The notes: generated from the letters alone by a model not told the origin. A DNA stretch of 43,150 bases from Betaproteobacteria bacterium (GCA_020354125.1 CP070643.1:2993873-3037022); one strand, 5' to 3'. Positions 1-11,976 are shown, counted from the stretch's first letter. Numbers and translations are program-made.

Positions 1-174
1 CGCGAGACCGGCGAAGTGACATACGGAAAAATCCCTGCAGGCTCCGTCGTGGTATCGGGCAACTTGCCCTCCGCTGACGGCAAGTACAGCCTGTACTGTG
101 CAGTGATCGTGAAGCAGGTCGACGCGAAAACCCGCGCCAAGACCAGTATCAACGACCTGCTGCGTGGGGACTGA
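1..174 (+). CDS. dapD: Tetrahydrodipicolinate N-succinyltransferase, C-terminal end (partial)
   Basis: Only the last 57 codons are present; the gene enters from the left edge already open and ends with TGA at 172-174. The product makes N-succinyl-2-amino-6-ketopimelate in the lysine/diaminopimelate pathway, in the cytoplasm. The visible tail reads [20 protein letters not shown], then [20 protein letters not shown] and a terminal KTSINDLLR. This is the typical end of DapD's left-handed beta-helix domain. The pathway partner dapE lies two genes downstream with pilU in between, an order I associate with betaproteobacteria. Identification is firm for a fragment because the tail is highly conserved. 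Confidence 0.93.
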   Translation, partial: RETGEVTYGKIPAGSVVVSGNLPSADGKYSLYCAVIVKQVDAKTRAKTSINDLLRGD

Positions 175-234
175 GGCCGTTTCTTTCGCCGGTACCGGTA
201 CCCAACAAGCGAGTACCTAACCAGCGAGGGCAGT

Positions 235-1401
235 ATGTTCATTGATCCTTTGTTGAAGCTGATGGCGGAGAAAGGCGCATCCGACCTGTTCATATCGGCC
301 GGCGCACCGATTTCAATCAAGATTCTCGACACCATCATGCCGGTCAACCAGACCGTCATCGACGGCAACCTGACGCGAAAGATTGCCGAGGAACTGATGG
401 ACGAGAAGCAGACCACCGCTTTCGAGAAGGAGTGGGAGATGAACTTCTCTCACGTGCTGCCCGACGTCGGCCGCTTTCGCGTGAACGTGTTCCGCCAGCG
501 CAGTAACGTTGGCCTGGTGGTGCGTTATCTGCGCAGCGGCACACCCGGCATTGACAAGCTTGGTCTGCCGAAAATGCTCAATGATCTGGTGATGGAAAAA
601 CGTGGCTTCGTGCTGGTGGTCGGTTCCACCGGTTCGGGCAAGTCGACCACACTGGCGGCCATGATCGAGCACCGCAATGCGCTCAAGCCGGGCCACATCC
701 TCACCATCGAAGACCCGATGGAATTCGTCTTCCAAAACGACAAGTGCGTGATCAACCAGCGCGAGGTCGGTACCGATACGCGTAGCTATGAACACGCGCT
801 GGTCAACGCCATGCGCGAAGCGCCGGACATGATGATGATCGGTGAGATTCGCGACAAGGAAACCTTGCAACACGCGTTGCTGTACGCACAAACCGGTCAC
901 CTGTGCCTATCAACGCTGCACGCCAATAACAGTTACCACGCACTGAACCGGATCATCAACTTCTTCCCCTACGATGCGCGCCCGGCGTTGTTAGCAGACC
1001 TCTCGTTGAGCCTGCGCGCCATCATCTCGCAACGGCTGGTCAAGGCCAACGACGGCACCCTGGTCGCGGCAGTGGAAGTGATGCTGAATACCAAACTGGT
1101 GGCCGAGCACATCCGCAAAGGTGAGATTGAAGAGGTGCGCGAGGCCATGGCGCAGAGTCTCACGCCCGGTTCGAAGACGTTCGAACAAGCGCTGCTCGAG
1201 CTCTACCAGCAAGGCAAGATTTCCAAGGACGAAGCACTGGCCAATTCGGATTCGTCGACCAACATGTCGTGGCTCATCAACAACTACGAGCAAAAAGTCG
1301 CCGGCAAGCTAGGCGAAAGCCCGACTGGGAAGATGGTCGCCAGACCCGGTGGTGGCTATTCGTTCAGTGAGATCAAACTCAACGTCGACGAGAAGGGCTA
1401 A
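235..1401 (+). CDS. pilU: PilT/PilU-family type IV pilus retraction ATPase
   Basis: A 388-aa hexameric secretion ATPase that would power pilus retraction at the inner-membrane base of the type IV pilus. Walker A is GSTGSGKST (about residues 130-138). It is followed by the Asp box (ILTIEDPMEF), Walker B (MMMIGEIRD, about 200) and the His box (GHLCLSTLHAN, about 225). The protein has the longer C-terminal tail of PilU (ending GGGYSFSEIKLNVDEKG) rather than PilT's compact end, and it is not next to a PilT gene. A GAGGG element sits just before the ATG. Its place between dapD and dapE suggests an ancestral order rather than a functional link. PilT itself is the alternative name; ATPase identity is certain, the U/T choice less so. 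Confidence 0.87.
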   Translation: MFIDPLLKLMAEKGASDLFISAGAPISIKILDTIMPVNQTVIDGNLTRKIAEELMDEKQTTAFEKEWEMNFSHVLPDVGRFRVNVFRQRSNVGLVVRYLRSGTPGIDKLGLPKMLNDLVMEKRGFVLVVGSTGSGKSTTLAAMIEHRNALKPGHILTIEDPMEFVFQNDKCVINQREVGTDTRSYEHALVNAMREAPDMMMIGEIRDKETLQHALLYAQTGHLCLSTLHANNSYHALNRIINFFPYDARPALLADLSLSLRAIISQRLVKANDGTLVAAVEVMLNTKLVAEHIRKGEIEEVREAMAQSLTPGSKTFEQALLELYQQGKISKDEALANSDSSTNMSWLINNYEQKVAGKLGESPTGKMVARPGGGYSFSEIKLNVDEKG

Positions 1402-1436
1402 GACAAACCTGCTCGACAACAAGTAGTCAGAAAAAG

Positions 1437-1462
1437 GGCGAGCCGCTGGCTCGCCTTTTTTT
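1437..1462 (+). terminator. Rho-independent terminator after pilU
   Basis: A perfect 8-bp stem (GGCGAGCC at 1437-1444, GGCTCGCC at 1448-1455) with loop GCT is followed by seven T residues. An A-run lies just before the stem, so the structure could work in both directions, although the next gene (dapE) is also on the + strand. It separates dapD-pilU from dapE-prmB. Confidence 0.88.
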
Positions 1463-1484
1463 GTTAAAGTCGAGCAATTGGTAA

Positions 1485-3525
<2,041 letters not shown>

Positions 3526-4511
3526 GGCGACACCACCGGGGGCACACTGCCGACCCAATCGAGCAGGTTGCGGATTTCCGACTCTTTCAGCTCAACCCAG
3601 TTGCCGCGCCTGAGACTGGCCGGCAATGACACGATGCCAAGGCGCACACGCATCAACCGGCTGACCTGGTAACCCAGCGCCTCAAACATGCGGCGCACCA
3701 GACGATTGCGACCTTCCTTGACGATGACGCGATACCAATGATTGCGCCCTTCCCCGCCTTGCGGCTCGACGGTCTCGAACTTTGCAACACCATCTGACAG
3801 GCGCACACCGGAACGCAGTCTGGCAATTTCGTCTTTGCTGAGTTCGCCGAAAATTCGCACGGCGTACTCACGCTCGACTTCGAAACGCGGATGCATCAGC
3901 CGATTAGCCAGCTCGCCCGAAGTGGTGAAAATCAACAGCCCGCAGGTATTGAAATCGAGACGCCCGATCGCCAACCATTTTGCATTGCGAATGGCGGGCA
4001 GCTTTTCAAACACACTGGTGCGCTCCTTGGGATCCTCACGGGAAACAATCTCACCTTCGGGCTTGTGATACAGAATCACCCGGGGCAGCCGGGTGGTAAT
4101 TCTGAACTGAATGCGCCGGCGCCCGACCTGGATCAGATCTTCGGTCGTGACTCGCTGCCCGAGAACAGCGACTTCTTCGTTGACCTTGACCTTGCCCTCC
4201 TTGATCAACTCTTCCATGGCGCGGCGCGAACCCAACCCGGACTGGGCGAGAACTTTTTGCAGCTTCTGCGACTTGGGCAGTTGCGACGTCTTCTGCGCCG
4301 GTGTTTCCGTTGCTTTCTTTGCCGCGCGTTTGGTCGGCGGACGCAGCGGTTTGCGTGAACCGCGCGCTATCTTCGGTGTGGATTGCGGTTTGCTGCGTCG
4401 GGCCGATTTCTTTTTAGCGCTTTTTCTTGCGGTTGCCATTTCGATTCAATTTGGAGTCGGTTCAATTCAGAATAGCTGCGATTAAGAATCGGCGTGGTCA
4501 AATGGCAGGCG

Positions 4512-5111
4512 TCAATCGACGGGACGCCGCTCGATCACTGACTGTGCAAGCGTACCGCTGTCTACGTGTTCCAGTTCACCACCGACCGGCAGACCGCGCG
4601 CGATGCGGGTAACTTTTAGTCCGCGAGCGGTGAGCATCTCGGCAATATAGTGTGCTGTCGCTTCGCCTTCGACAGTGAAGTTGGTGGCGATAATGACTTC
4701 CTTGACCTCCCCGTCCGTCGCACGTTTGACGAGACGATCAAGATTGATCTCCTTGGGACCGATTCCGTCGAGCGGCGAAAGGCGTCCGAGCAAAACGAAG
4801 TACAGGCCGCGGTAGGCTTGCGCCTGCTCCATCATCGCAACGTCACCGGGCATCTCGACCACGCACAACACGCTCGCATCACGCCGTGTGGAACTGCATA
4901 GCTCGCACAGCGGTTGCTCGGCAAAGTTATTGCACTTATCGCAATGGCGCACCCTCTCGACTGCTTCGCCGAGTGACTTGGCCAGCCGCTGCGCGCCCTC
5001 ACGGTCGTGCTGCAACAAGTGGTAGGCCATGCGTTGCGCTGATTTCGGGCCAACTCCGGGCAGCCGGCGCAGCGCCTCGACCAACTCTTCGAGGCTGGAC
5101 GGTGTTTTCAT
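4512..5111 (-). CDS. recR: Recombination mediator RecR
   Basis: A 199-aa protein of the RecFOR pathway, which loads RecA at single-stranded gaps. Features in order are an N-terminal helix-hairpin-helix ([20 protein letters not shown]), a four-cysteine zinc finger ([16 protein letters not shown], about 57-72) and a Toprim domain ([13 protein letters not shown]...[20 protein letters not shown]). The C-terminal [16 protein letters not shown] is typical. It lies downstream of ybaB and dnaX on the same strand, the classical dnaX-ybaB-recR operon. Confidence 0.96.
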   Translation of the reverse strand: MKTPSSLEELVEALRRLPGVGPKSAQRMAYHLLQHDREGAQRLAKSLGEAVERVRHCDKCNNFAEQPLCELCSSTRRDASVLCVVEMPGDVAMMEQAQAYRGLYFVLLGRLSPLDGIGPKEINLDRLVKRATDGEVKEVIIATNFTVEGEATAHYIAEMLTARGLKVTRIARGLPVGGELEHVDSGTLAQSVIERRPVD

Positions 5112-5186
5112 GTGCCGTAGGTCCGGATGTTACTTTTGGCGGGCGTGCCACACCCGCAGTCTCTTGCTATCAGTACGGGCTCGCGT

Positions 5187-5513
5187 TCAGAATGGCAGTT
5201 TCATACCCGGCGGCAGCGGCAGTCCGGCGCCGATGCCGGACATCTTTTCCTGGGTGGTGGTTTCCACTTTGCGCACCGCGTCGTTAACCGCAGCGGCCAC
5301 CAGATCTTCGAGCATTTCCTTGTCGTCACTCATCAGGCTTTCATCGATGGTGATACGTTTCACGTCGTGCCGACCGGTCATGATGACTTTGACCATTCCG
5401 GCGCCGGCCTGCCCTTCGATTTCCATCGCGGCAATTTCTTCCTGGGCCTTTTTCAGGTTTTCCTGCATCTCCTGGGCCTGTTTCATCAGTCCCGCGAGTT
5501 GTCCTTTCATCAT
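5187..5513 (-). CDS. ybaB: YbaB/EbfC nucleoid-associated protein
   Basis: A 108-aa dimeric DNA-binding protein of the YbaB/EbfC family. The N-terminus [20 protein letters not shown] is a long amphipathic helix. The core contains [21 protein letters not shown] and a [12 protein letters not shown] helix, and the tail is rich in Gly/Pro ([17 protein letters not shown]). Length is normal. It sits between dnaX and recR on the same strand, so it is read from the dnaX promoter region. Confidence 0.94.
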   Translation of the reverse strand: MMKGQLAGLMKQAQEMQENLKKAQEEIAAMEIEGQAGAGMVKVIMTGRHDVKRITIDESLMSDDKEMLEDLVAAAVNDAVRKVETTTQEKMSGIGAGLPLPPGMKLPF

Positions 5514-5572
5514 GCCATTTCTCCAAATTTCGAAACGAGTATTAAGGGCACGCTCGCTTCATCAACCAAGGT

Positions 5573-7198
5573 TCATACTGGTTTTATCGAATCGTCTCTG
5601 ATTTTTGCGTCCAAATTTTCGACCAGATCCCTGACGAACGGGTCAGTGTCAATTGCTTCAATGGCCTGGTCGAGTTTCTCCTTGTTCTCGCGATCCTCCT
5701 GTGCCGCCGGAGTGTCACCATTGCCACCGATTTCGATCTTCAGGCGCACGCGATTTCCAAACCGTTCGCGCAGCACCGATTGCAGCTTTTCATTGTATGC
5801 CGGTTCCGACAAGTGCCGGTGCGCCTCGGGCACTGACAGTTCGATCACATTACCCTCGAATCGTTTCAGTTCACAGTGGTCAGCGAGCATGCGCGCCATG
5901 CCGCCAATCTTGAGTTCACTCACCAGGCTGCGCCAGTCGCTGATCTCGGCTGACCCCATTGGTACCTCTACCGTCGCGCTCTGATCGGGCGTTTTGACCT
6001 GTTGGGGCTTGGCCTCTTGCGGTTTGACCCGATGCGCCACCTTGCCGGCCGGTGCCTTCCTGGCAGCGACATTGCCGGTGCCAGCCGCAGGCGCTGCCCG
6101 TTGATCGCCCGCCTCATTGGACGGATAAAACGTCAGCATACGCAGCAGGCTCATGGTGAAACCGGCGTATTCGTCGGGAGCCAGGCCTAGATCACGCCGT
6201 CCGAGCAACGCGATCTGATACATCAGTTGCAACGACTCCGCATCGATCTCTTCAACCAGCGACGTCAGCGCTTCTTGATCGGGGTCATCCTCAGCGAGTG
6301 AGCCAGGGATGCTCTTTGCCAGCGCCAGGCGATGCAGCAGTGTCGCCAGTTCTTCGAGTGCAGAGTCAAACGACAGGCTGCGCTCGGCCATGCGATCTGC
6401 CTGGGCGATCAACGCTGCGCCGTCACGCGCGATGAGCGCGCGCACGATTTCGATCAGATAAGTGCGATCGACCGCGCCTAACATGTCGCGTACCGGCGCC
6501 TCTTCGATTTTGCCGGCGCCATGTGCAATTGCCTGATCGAGCAGCGACAGCGCATCGCGCATGCTGCCCTGCGCTGCACGTGCCAACAGAGCCAGTGCGT
6601 TGTCTTGCGCTTCGACCGACTCACGGTCGACGATGTTTCGCAACTGTGCGCGAATCTGCGCTGCGGGAATCTGCTTCAGATTGAACTGCAGGCAGCGCGA
6701 CAGTACGGTGACGGGTACTTTTTGCGGGTCGGTGGTGGCAAGCACGAACTTGACATGCTCGGGAGGCTCTTCGAGCGTCTTGAGCATGGCATTGAATGCC
6801 GAGCGCGACAGCATATGCACTTCGTCGATGACGTACACCTTGTAGCGGCCGGAGGTCGGCGCGTACATGGCGTTGTCGAGCAGTTCGCGCATATTGTCGA
6901 CCTGGGTGTTCGATGCCGCGTCAAGTTCGAGCACGTCGACAAATCGGCCGGCATCAATCGCGACGCAAGAGTCACAGGTGCCACACGGCTCGGCCGTCAC
7001 GCCTTTTTCGCAATTGAGCGCTTTGGCAACGATACGCGCCAGCGTGGTCTTGCCAACGCCGCGCGTGCCGGTAAACAACCAGGCGTGATGTAGGCGCTGT
7101 TGCTCGAGCGCATTGGTTAGTGCACGAACAACGTGCTCCTGACCGACCAGTTCGCTGAACGTCTTCGGCCGCCATTTTCTGGCCAGCGCCAGTGTCAT
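5573..7198 (-). CDS. dnaX: DNA polymerase III subunits gamma/tau
   Basis: A 541-aa clamp-loader ATPase. The start is the ATG at 7196-7198 (MTLALARKWRPKTFSELVGQ). The frame stays open further upstream, but that extension runs through the SRP RNA gene and has no family resemblance. Walker A is GTRGVGKT (44-51), the zinc module is C63, C72, C75, C78, and Walker B / DEVH is VYVIDEVHMLS. Clamp-loader domains are followed by a Pro/Lys-rich linker (about 410-450) and a C-terminal domain with GGMARMLADHCEL. I saw no obvious long A-run that would mark a gamma-producing frameshift site. First gene of the dnaX-ybaB-recR group. Confidence 0.95.
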   Translation of the reverse strand: MTLALARKWRPKTFSELVGQEHVVRALTNALEQQRLHHAWLFTGTRGVGKTTLARIVAKALNCEKGVTAEPCGTCDSCVAIDAGRFVDVLELDAASNTQVDNMRELLDNAMYAPTSGRYKVYVIDEVHMLSRSAFNAMLKTLEEPPEHVKFVLATTDPQKVPVTVLSRCLQFNLKQIPAAQIRAQLRNIVDRESVEAQDNALALLARAAQGSMRDALSLLDQAIAHGAGKIEEAPVRDMLGAVDRTYLIEIVRALIARDGAALIAQADRMAERSLSFDSALEELATLLHRLALAKSIPGSLAEDDPDQEALTSLVEEIDAESLQLMYQIALLGRRDLGLAPDEYAGFTMSLLRMLTFYPSNEAGDQRAAPAAGTGNVAARKAPAGKVAHRVKPQEAKPQQVKTPDQSATVEVPMGSAEISDWRSLVSELKIGGMARMLADHCELKRFEGNVIELSVPEAHRHLSEPAYNEKLQSVLRERFGNRVRLKIEIGGNGDTPAAQEDRENKEKLDQAIEAIDTDPFVRDLVENLDAKIRDDSIKPV

Positions 7199-7259
7199 CG
7201 CACGACCCTGTGTGGTTGATGTGACAGCCGGGCACATGGGCCCGTCTGCCCAAATGGGT

Positions 7260-7355
7260 GGCGAGCCGAACCCCCGGCACTTGCAGAGAATAGCTGTGGC
7301 TGCTTCCTTCCGGATCTGACCAGGTTCACTACCATGCAATGCGGGGCGGCCCGCC
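7260..7355 (-). ncRNA. ffs: Small signal recognition particle RNA (4.5S RNA)
   Basis: Read on the - strand, this 96-nt segment contains the universal SRP core GGTCAGATCCGGAAGGAAGC followed by AGCC, with the GGAA tetraloop. The ends pair: 5' GGCGGGCCG near 7355 with CGGCTCGCC near 7260, giving one long bacterial 4.5S-type hairpin. With Ffh it targets membrane proteins to SecYEG. It lies 60 bp upstream of dnaX, a very common position. The exact ends come from pairing only. Confidence 0.94.
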
Positions 7356-7462
7356 AAAGAAATCGTTTCGCGTTGAAGAACCGCTTCATCAAAGTAAATC
7401 GACCGGCAGCGTCGACAGTACCATCATTACGTAAGTGAGACTGCATTGAAGAAGCGCGTCGA

Positions 7463-8989
7463 TCAGGCCGCAACCACCGGTATTTTGCCGATCTTGCCGC
7501 GCCACTGCGCCGGACCAGTCTCGTGCACCGAGACACCTTTCGAATCGACGGCGACGGTCACCGGCATGTCTTCTACTTCGAATTCGTAGATCGCTTCCAT
7601 ACCGAGCTCTTCAAACGCCACTACGCGCGACGCTTTGATCGCTTTCGATACCAGATAGGCAGCACCACCAACTGCCATCAGATAAACCGCCTTGTGTTTG
7701 CGGATTGCTTCAATGGCCACCGGCCCGCGCTCGGCCTTGCCGATCATTCCGAGCAGACCGGTCTTGCTGAGCATCATTTCGGTAAATTTGTCCATGCGCG
7801 TCGCCGTGGTCGGCCCGGCCGGGCCAACAACTTCGTCGCGCACCGGATCGACCGGTCCGACGTAGTAGATGAATCGCCCGTTGAAGTCCACACCGTCGGG
7901 CAACGGCTTGCCACTTTCCAACAAGTCGCGAATGCGCTTGTGCGCGGCGTCGCGGCCAGTCAACAACTTGCCGTTGAGCAATAACGTCTCGCCCGGTTTC
8001 CAGCTAACCACGTCCTCACGGGTGATCGTCGCAAGATCAACGCGGCGCGCCTTCGGTGACGGTGCCCAATGCACATCGGGGTAGTCCTCGAGTTTCGGCG
8101 CTTCGAGCTGCGCCGGGCCACTGCCGTCGAGCACGAAATTCACATGACGTGTTGCGGCGCAATTGGGAATGACTGCCACCGGCAAGGACGCGGCATGGGT
8201 CGGATAGTCCTTGATCTTGACATCGAGCACGGTGGTCAGCCCGCCGAGGCCCTGAGCGCCGATTCCAAGCGCGTTGACCTTGTCGTGTATTTCGATTCGC
8301 AGTTCCTCGATCCGATTCGACGGGCCGCGCTTCTTCAGTTCGGCCATGTCGATCGGCTCCATCAGCGCTTCCTTGGCAAGCACCATGGCCTTTTCAGCGC
8401 TGCCGCCGACCCCTATGCCGAGCATGCCAGGCGGACACCAGCCCGCACCCATCTTCGGCACGACTTCAACGATCCAGTCGACAATGCTGTCGGACGGATT
8501 GAGCATGGTGAACTTCGATTTGTTTTCCGAACCCCCGCCCTTGGCGGCGATGTCGATTTCGACTGAATTGCCGGGAACAAGGTCGAAGTGAATGACGGCC
8601 GGCGTGTTGTCCTTGGTGTTGGTGCGTTTACCGGCGGGGTCCGCCAGAATGGACGCACGCAATTTATTGTCTGGGTGCAGATAAGCGCGGCGCACGCCTT
8701 CGTTGACCATGTCGCTGACACTCATGGTTGCGCCTTCCCAGTGCACATCCATGCCGACCTTGACAAAAGCCACGACGATGCCGGTGTCCTGACAAACCGG
8801 TCGGTGACCTTCCGCGCTCATGCGCGAGTTGGTCAGTATTTGCGCGATGGCATCGCGTGCCGCTGGCGACTCCTCGCGCTCGTAGGCCGCCGCAAGTGAC
8901 TCAATGTAGTCACGCGGATGAAAATACGAGATGTACTGCAAAGCGTCGGCAACGCTTTCGATAAGGTCTTCCTGTCGGATAGCGGTCAT
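7463..8989 (-). CDS. fumA: Class I fumarate hydratase ([4Fe-4S])
   Basis: A 508-aa oxygen-sensitive TCA-cycle enzyme that interconverts fumarate and malate. Three cysteines expected to bind the [4Fe-4S] cluster are present: C66 (HRPVCQDTG), C185 (GAGWCPPGMLG) and C277 (VIPNCAATRH). The alpha domain contains GGGSENKSKFTML and the C-terminal beta domain contains GPTTATRMDKF and LLGMIGKAERG. Alpha and beta regions are fused, as in FumA/FumB. It appears monocistronic. The symbol is by family; the same fold also covers some tartrate and mesaconate hydratases, which are less likely. Confidence 0.92.
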   Translation of the reverse strand: MTAIRQEDLIESVADALQYISYFHPRDYIESLAAAYEREESPAARDAIAQILTNSRMSAEGHRPVCQDTGIVVAFVKVGMDVHWEGATMSVSDMVNEGVRRAYLHPDNKLRASILADPAGKRTNTKDNTPAVIHFDLVPGNSVEIDIAAKGGGSENKSKFTMLNPSDSIVDWIVEVVPKMGAGWCPPGMLGIGVGGSAEKAMVLAKEALMEPIDMAELKKRGPSNRIEELRIEIHDKVNALGIGAQGLGGLTTVLDVKIKDYPTHAASLPVAVIPNCAATRHVNFVLDGSGPAQLEAPKLEDYPDVHWAPSPKARRVDLATITREDVVSWKPGETLLLNGKLLTGRDAAHKRIRDLLESGKPLPDGVDFNGRFIYYVGPVDPVRDEVVGPAGPTTATRMDKFTEMMLSKTGLLGMIGKAERGPVAIEAIRKHKAVYLMAVGGAAYLVSKAIKASRVVAFEELGMEAIYEFEVEDMPVTVAVDSKGVSVHETGPAQWRGKIGKIPVVAA

Positions 8990-9360
8990 GTGTGTTCAGG
9001 AATCTGCGATGGCGGACGGCGATCGCGAAAAGGACTCATTATAAATCACGGGCCGCTGGCGAAAATGGTTGCCAGTGGCGGCTTTTTCAAAGTGCCACAG
9101 ACTGCGCGGAACATTGAAACACTGAATCGACTGCGTGTCGTTATAATCGGCTTACAACGTAAGAATTCACATAGTGGCATCTCCCCAGGTTGGGCCCGGC
9201 CGCGCCGATGAAGTCATGTTTTTGTTTTTGGCGCGAACACTGAGTTGCGGCAAATGCATTGTTAACCAATGCCTTATGAGCTGGCGCCATATGCCGAAAA
9301 TGCATTTCGACGGGGATTTGACCTGAGATCAAATCATATCTATTTCCGCGGGAGGAACGG
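8990..9360. promoter_or_regulatory. Divergent fum/acs intergenic region with an inverted repeat
   Basis: No gene is seen in these 371 bp. A TATAAT hexamer lies at 9142-9147 on the + strand without a well-spaced -35 box. A perfect 7-bp inverted repeat (GATTTGA 9315-9321, TCAAATC 9329-9335) sits 25-45 bp before the acs start and could be an operator. A good Shine-Dalgarno, GGGAGGA, is present at about 9350-9356. Confidence 0.4.
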
Positions 9361-11334
9361 ATGAGCTCAGCTGAGATTGAATCGGTATTGCACGAAAACC
9401 GTGTTTTCGAACCATCGCCGGAGTTCGTCAAACAGGCGAACATTTCCGGGATGTCTGCCTATCAGGCACTGTGCGACGAGGCTGAACAGGACTACGAAGG
9501 TTTCTGGGCCCGCCATGCGCGCGACAACCTGTTGTGGCAGAAGCCGTTCAAGAAAGTGCTGGACGAAAGTGATGCACCGTTTTTCAAGTGGTTCGAAGAC
9601 GGCGAACTGAACGTTTCTTACAACTGCCTGGATCGGCATCTCAACGCTCAGCCAAACAAGATCGCCATCATTTTTGAGGCCGACGACGGAAAAGTCACCA
9701 AGGTCACTTACAAGCAGCTCTATCACAAGGTCTGCCAGTTCGCCAATGGCCTGAAGAGCCTCGGCATCAAGCCCGGTGATCGCGTCGTAATTTACATGCC
9801 GATGTCTGTCGAGGCGGTTGCCGCCATGCAGGCATGCGCGCGAATCGGTGCGACTCACTCCGTGGTTTTCGGCGGTTTCTCCGCAAAAAGTCTGCAAGAC
9901 CGCATCGCTGATGCAGGGGCCGTAGCCGTGTTGACCGCCGATGGTCAGATGCGCGGCGGCAAGGAGATTCCGCTCAAGCCGACCGTTGATGAAGCAATTT
10001 CGATGGGCGGCTGCGGTTCGGTCAAGAACATTGTTGTCTACAAGCGCACCGGTTCGGACATCAACATGCAGGAAGGCCGCGACATTTGGCTGAGTGACCT
10101 GGTGCAAAACCAGCCAGATGCGTGCGAACCAGCCTGGGTAAAAGCAGAACACCCACTATTCATTCTTTACACCTCAGGATCTACTGGCAAGCCAAAAGGT
10201 GTTCAGCACAGTTCCGCGGGATATCTGCTGCACGCAATCCTCACCATGAGGTGGACTTTCGATTACAAAGGTTCGGATGTCTTCTGGTGCACAGCCGATG
10301 TGGGTTGGGTCACCGGGCATACCTACATCGCTTATGGCCCGTTGGCAGTTGGCGCAACCCAGGTGGTGTTCGAAGGCGTACCGACCTACCCTGATGCGAA
10401 CCGTTTCTGGAAAATGATCAAGGACCACGGTGTCACCGTGTTCTACACTGCTCCGACAGCGATTCGTTCGTTGATCAAACTGGGTGCCGATCTTCCGAAA
10501 CAGCACGATCTTTCTTCGTTGAGGTTACTCGGCACCGTCGGTGAGCCAATCAATCCCGAAGCGTGGATCTGGTACTACAACGATGTCGGCGGCGGCCGCT
10601 GCCCTATTGTTGATACCTGGTGGCAAACAGAAACCGGCGGCCACATGCTCACTCCGTTACCCGGCGCAACACCGCTCAAGCCCGGCTCCTGCACTTTTCC
10701 GTTGCCGGGGATCATTGCCGATATCGTTGACGAGACCGGCGAACCGGTTGCGAGGGGCCACGGCGGCATTCTGGTGATCAAGAAGCCATGGCCAGCAATG
10801 ATCCGCACTATTTGGGGTGATCCGGAACGATTCAAGAAGAGTTACTACCCGCCTGACTTCCAGGGTAAGCACTACTACCTTGCCGGTGACGGCGCGAGCC
10901 GTGACGAAGATGGCTACTTCTGGATCATGGGCCGTATCGATGACGTGCTGAATGTTTCCGGTCACCGTCTCGGCACCATGGAAATCGAATCGGCTTTGGT
11001 GGCACACGATCTCGTTGCGGAAGCAGCCGTGGTCGGCAAACCGCACGACGTCAAGGGTGAAGCCGTCATTGCGTTTGTTGTGCTAAAAGGTGCGCGTCCC
11101 GGCGGTGAGGACGCAAAGAAAGTCGCGAAAACTCTGCGCGACTGGGTCGGGCAAGACATCGGTCCAATCGCCAAGCCCGAGGAAATCCGTTTTGGAGATA
11201 ACTTGCCGAAGACCCGTTCGGGCAAGATTATGCGGCGTTTGCTGCGTGCTATCGCCAAGGGTGAAGAGATCACGCAGGATGTGTCAACTTTGGAGAACCC
11301 GCAGATTCTCGATCAGCTAAAGGAGACAATCTAG
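9361..11334 (+). CDS. acs: Acetyl-CoA synthetase (AMP-forming)
   Basis: A 657-aa cytoplasmic enzyme that activates acetate to acetyl-CoA via acetyl-AMP. AMP-binding motif [11 protein letters not shown] (about 265-275), the acetate-site segment [12 protein letters not shown], and the hinge / C-terminal domain with [22 protein letters not shown] are all present. The acetylatable catalytic lysine is in [15 protein letters not shown] near the C-terminus. Length and motifs match Acs rather than propionyl-CoA ligase. A strong GGGAGGA ribosome site precedes the ATG. It appears to be transcribed alone. Confidence 0.96.
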   Translation: MSSAEIESVLHENRVFEPSPEFVKQANISGMSAYQALCDEAEQDYEGFWARHARDNLLWQKPFKKVLDESDAPFFKWFEDGELNVSYNCLDRHLNAQPNKIAIIFEADDGKVTKVTYKQLYHKVCQFANGLKSLGIKPGDRVVIYMPMSVEAVAAMQACARIGATHSVVFGGFSAKSLQDRIADAGAVAVLTADGQMRGGKEIPLKPTVDEAISMGGCGSVKNIVVYKRTGSDINMQEGRDIWLSDLVQNQPDACEPAWVKAEHPLFILYTSGSTGKPKGVQHSSAGYLLHAILTMRWTFDYKGSDVFWCTADVGWVTGHTYIAYGPLAVGATQVVFEGVPTYPDANRFWKMIKDHGVTVFYTAPTAIRSLIKLGADLPKQHDLSSLRLLGTVGEPINPEAWIWYYNDVGGGRCPIVDTWWQTETGGHMLTPLPGATPLKPGSCTFPLPGIIADIVDETGEPVARGHGGILVIKKPWPAMIRTIWGDPERFKKSYYPPDFQGKHYYLAGDGASRDEDGYFWIMGRIDDVLNVSGHRLGTMEIESALVAHDLVAEAAVVGKPHDVKGEAVIAFVVLKGARPGGEDAKKVAKTLRDWVGQDIGPIAKPEEIRFGDNLPKTRSGKIMRRLLRAIAKGEEITQDVSTLENPQILDQLKETI

Positions 11335-11452
11335 AAAAGCAGGATCAGTTCTCAAGGCGTGTCCCGCGTTTTTGACACACCCGGACCGCTCGGCTATCCT
11401 GCGCGCCCTCGCTGCGGCAAGCAAAAGTGAAGCAGCGCTGAATTAACTGATC

Positions 11453-11489
11453 GGAGAGATGACCGAGTGGCTTAAGGTGCACGCCTGGA
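11453..11489 (+). pseudogene. Detached 5' half of tRNA-Ser (tRNA pseudogene)
   Basis: Thirty-seven bases from the acceptor 5' strand through the D arm and up to the GGA anticodon are identical to the start of the intact tRNA-Ser at 11598. Identity stops right after the anticodon; no variable arm, T-arm or CCA follows, so it cannot fold as a tRNA. The two starts are 145 bp apart. It looks like a partial tandem duplication or the scar of an insertion into the anticodon region. Confidence 0.85.
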
Positions 11490-11597
11490 CAACACGTGAC
11501 GCGTGAGCGGCACTTGTTGCGGTGGAGACTAACCTTCAGGTTATGTCGAAGCCAAAGCGTAGCGTTGATAGCGCGGGTCTTGGTGCTGGAACTTCAC

Positions 11598-11689
11598 GGA
11601 GAGATGACCGAGTGGCTTAAGGTGCACGCCTGGAAAGCGTGTGTACGGCGAATACCGTACCGAGGGTTCGAATCCCTCTCTCTCCGCCA
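11598..11689 (+). tRNA. tRNA-Ser (anticodon GGA)
   Basis: A 92-nt class II tRNA with encoded CCA. Acceptor stem GGAGAGA pairs with TCTCTCC. The anticodon loop reads CTGGAAA (GGA, decoding UCC/UCU). There is a long variable arm (TACGGCGAATACCGTA) and a T-arm GAGGGTTCGAATCCCTC. It is followed directly by a terminator. Its 3' end is repeated 299 bp downstream and its 5' half is repeated upstream, so this tRNA borders the accessory region. Confidence 0.97.
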
Positions 11690-11691
11690 AA
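11678..11691 (+). repeat. 14-bp direct repeat, copy 1 (tRNA-Ser 3' end)
   Basis: The 14 bases CTCTCTCCGCCAAA, which end the tRNA gene, recur exactly at 11977-11990. The pair brackets the terminator and the hairpin array. Repetition of a tRNA 3' end is the signature of site-specific integration, but no integrase is visible here, so the origin is open. Confidence 0.8.
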
Positions 11692-11695
11692 CAAG

Positions 11696-11721
11696 AAAGG
11701 ACCCTTCATGGGTCCTTTTTT
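11696..11721 (+). terminator. Rho-independent terminator of tRNA-Ser
   Basis: A perfect 9-bp stem (AAAGGACCC 11696-11704, GGGTCCTTT 11710-11718) with loop TTCAT runs into a T-tract. It starts only 6 nt after the tRNA CCA. Confidence 0.9.
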
Positions 11722-11734
11722 GGTTGGTGGGGTT

Positions 11735-11968
11735 ACGAGGGTGAGAACCCTCGTGGTTTGACAACCGAATGTCCAGTGAACATTCGGTTGGACGCCGTGC
11801 GCAATAAGCGCAGCGGCGGTCCTGAGCCGCATGCGGCGAAGGATGGCTGATCGCCCCAAGGCGATTCAGCCACACGAGCGAGCACTGCTCGCGAAGGACG
11901 CCAACACAAAGTGTTGGCGGTCCCGAGCAACGCGAGGGATGGCCGGTCGCCGTAAGGCGATCCGGACA
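11735..11968 (+). repeat. Array of nine hairpins downstream of tRNA-Ser (possible structured RNA)
   Basis: Nearly every base can pair locally. Stems are at 11735-11754 (8 bp, GAGA loop), 11762-11790 (11 bp), 11794-11817, 11820-11843, 11844-11872, 11878-11892, 11899-11919 (9 bp), 11921-11939 and 11943-11965 (GTAA loop). Hairpins 4 and 8 share one plan: TCC(T/C), tandem GA on both strands, a GC core, then (A/G)GGA. Each is followed by a similar hairpin with a TCGCC/GGCGA core, so units at about 11816-11875 and 11917-11972 look like diverged duplicates. Two loops are GNRA-type. No protein-coding reading is convincing. It could be a processed RNA or a palindromic mobile repeat; the function is unknown. 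Confidence 0.7.
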
Positions 11969-11976
11969 CAGGACCG

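Noticed and set aside
7199..7357. N-terminal extension of dnaX by 53 residues
   Set aside because: It runs through the SRP RNA gene and lacks DnaX similarity; the ATG at 7198 gives the normal N-terminus.
11735..11968. CRISPR array
   Set aside because: Hairpins differ in sequence and length; there are no equal repeats with unique spacers and no cas genes.
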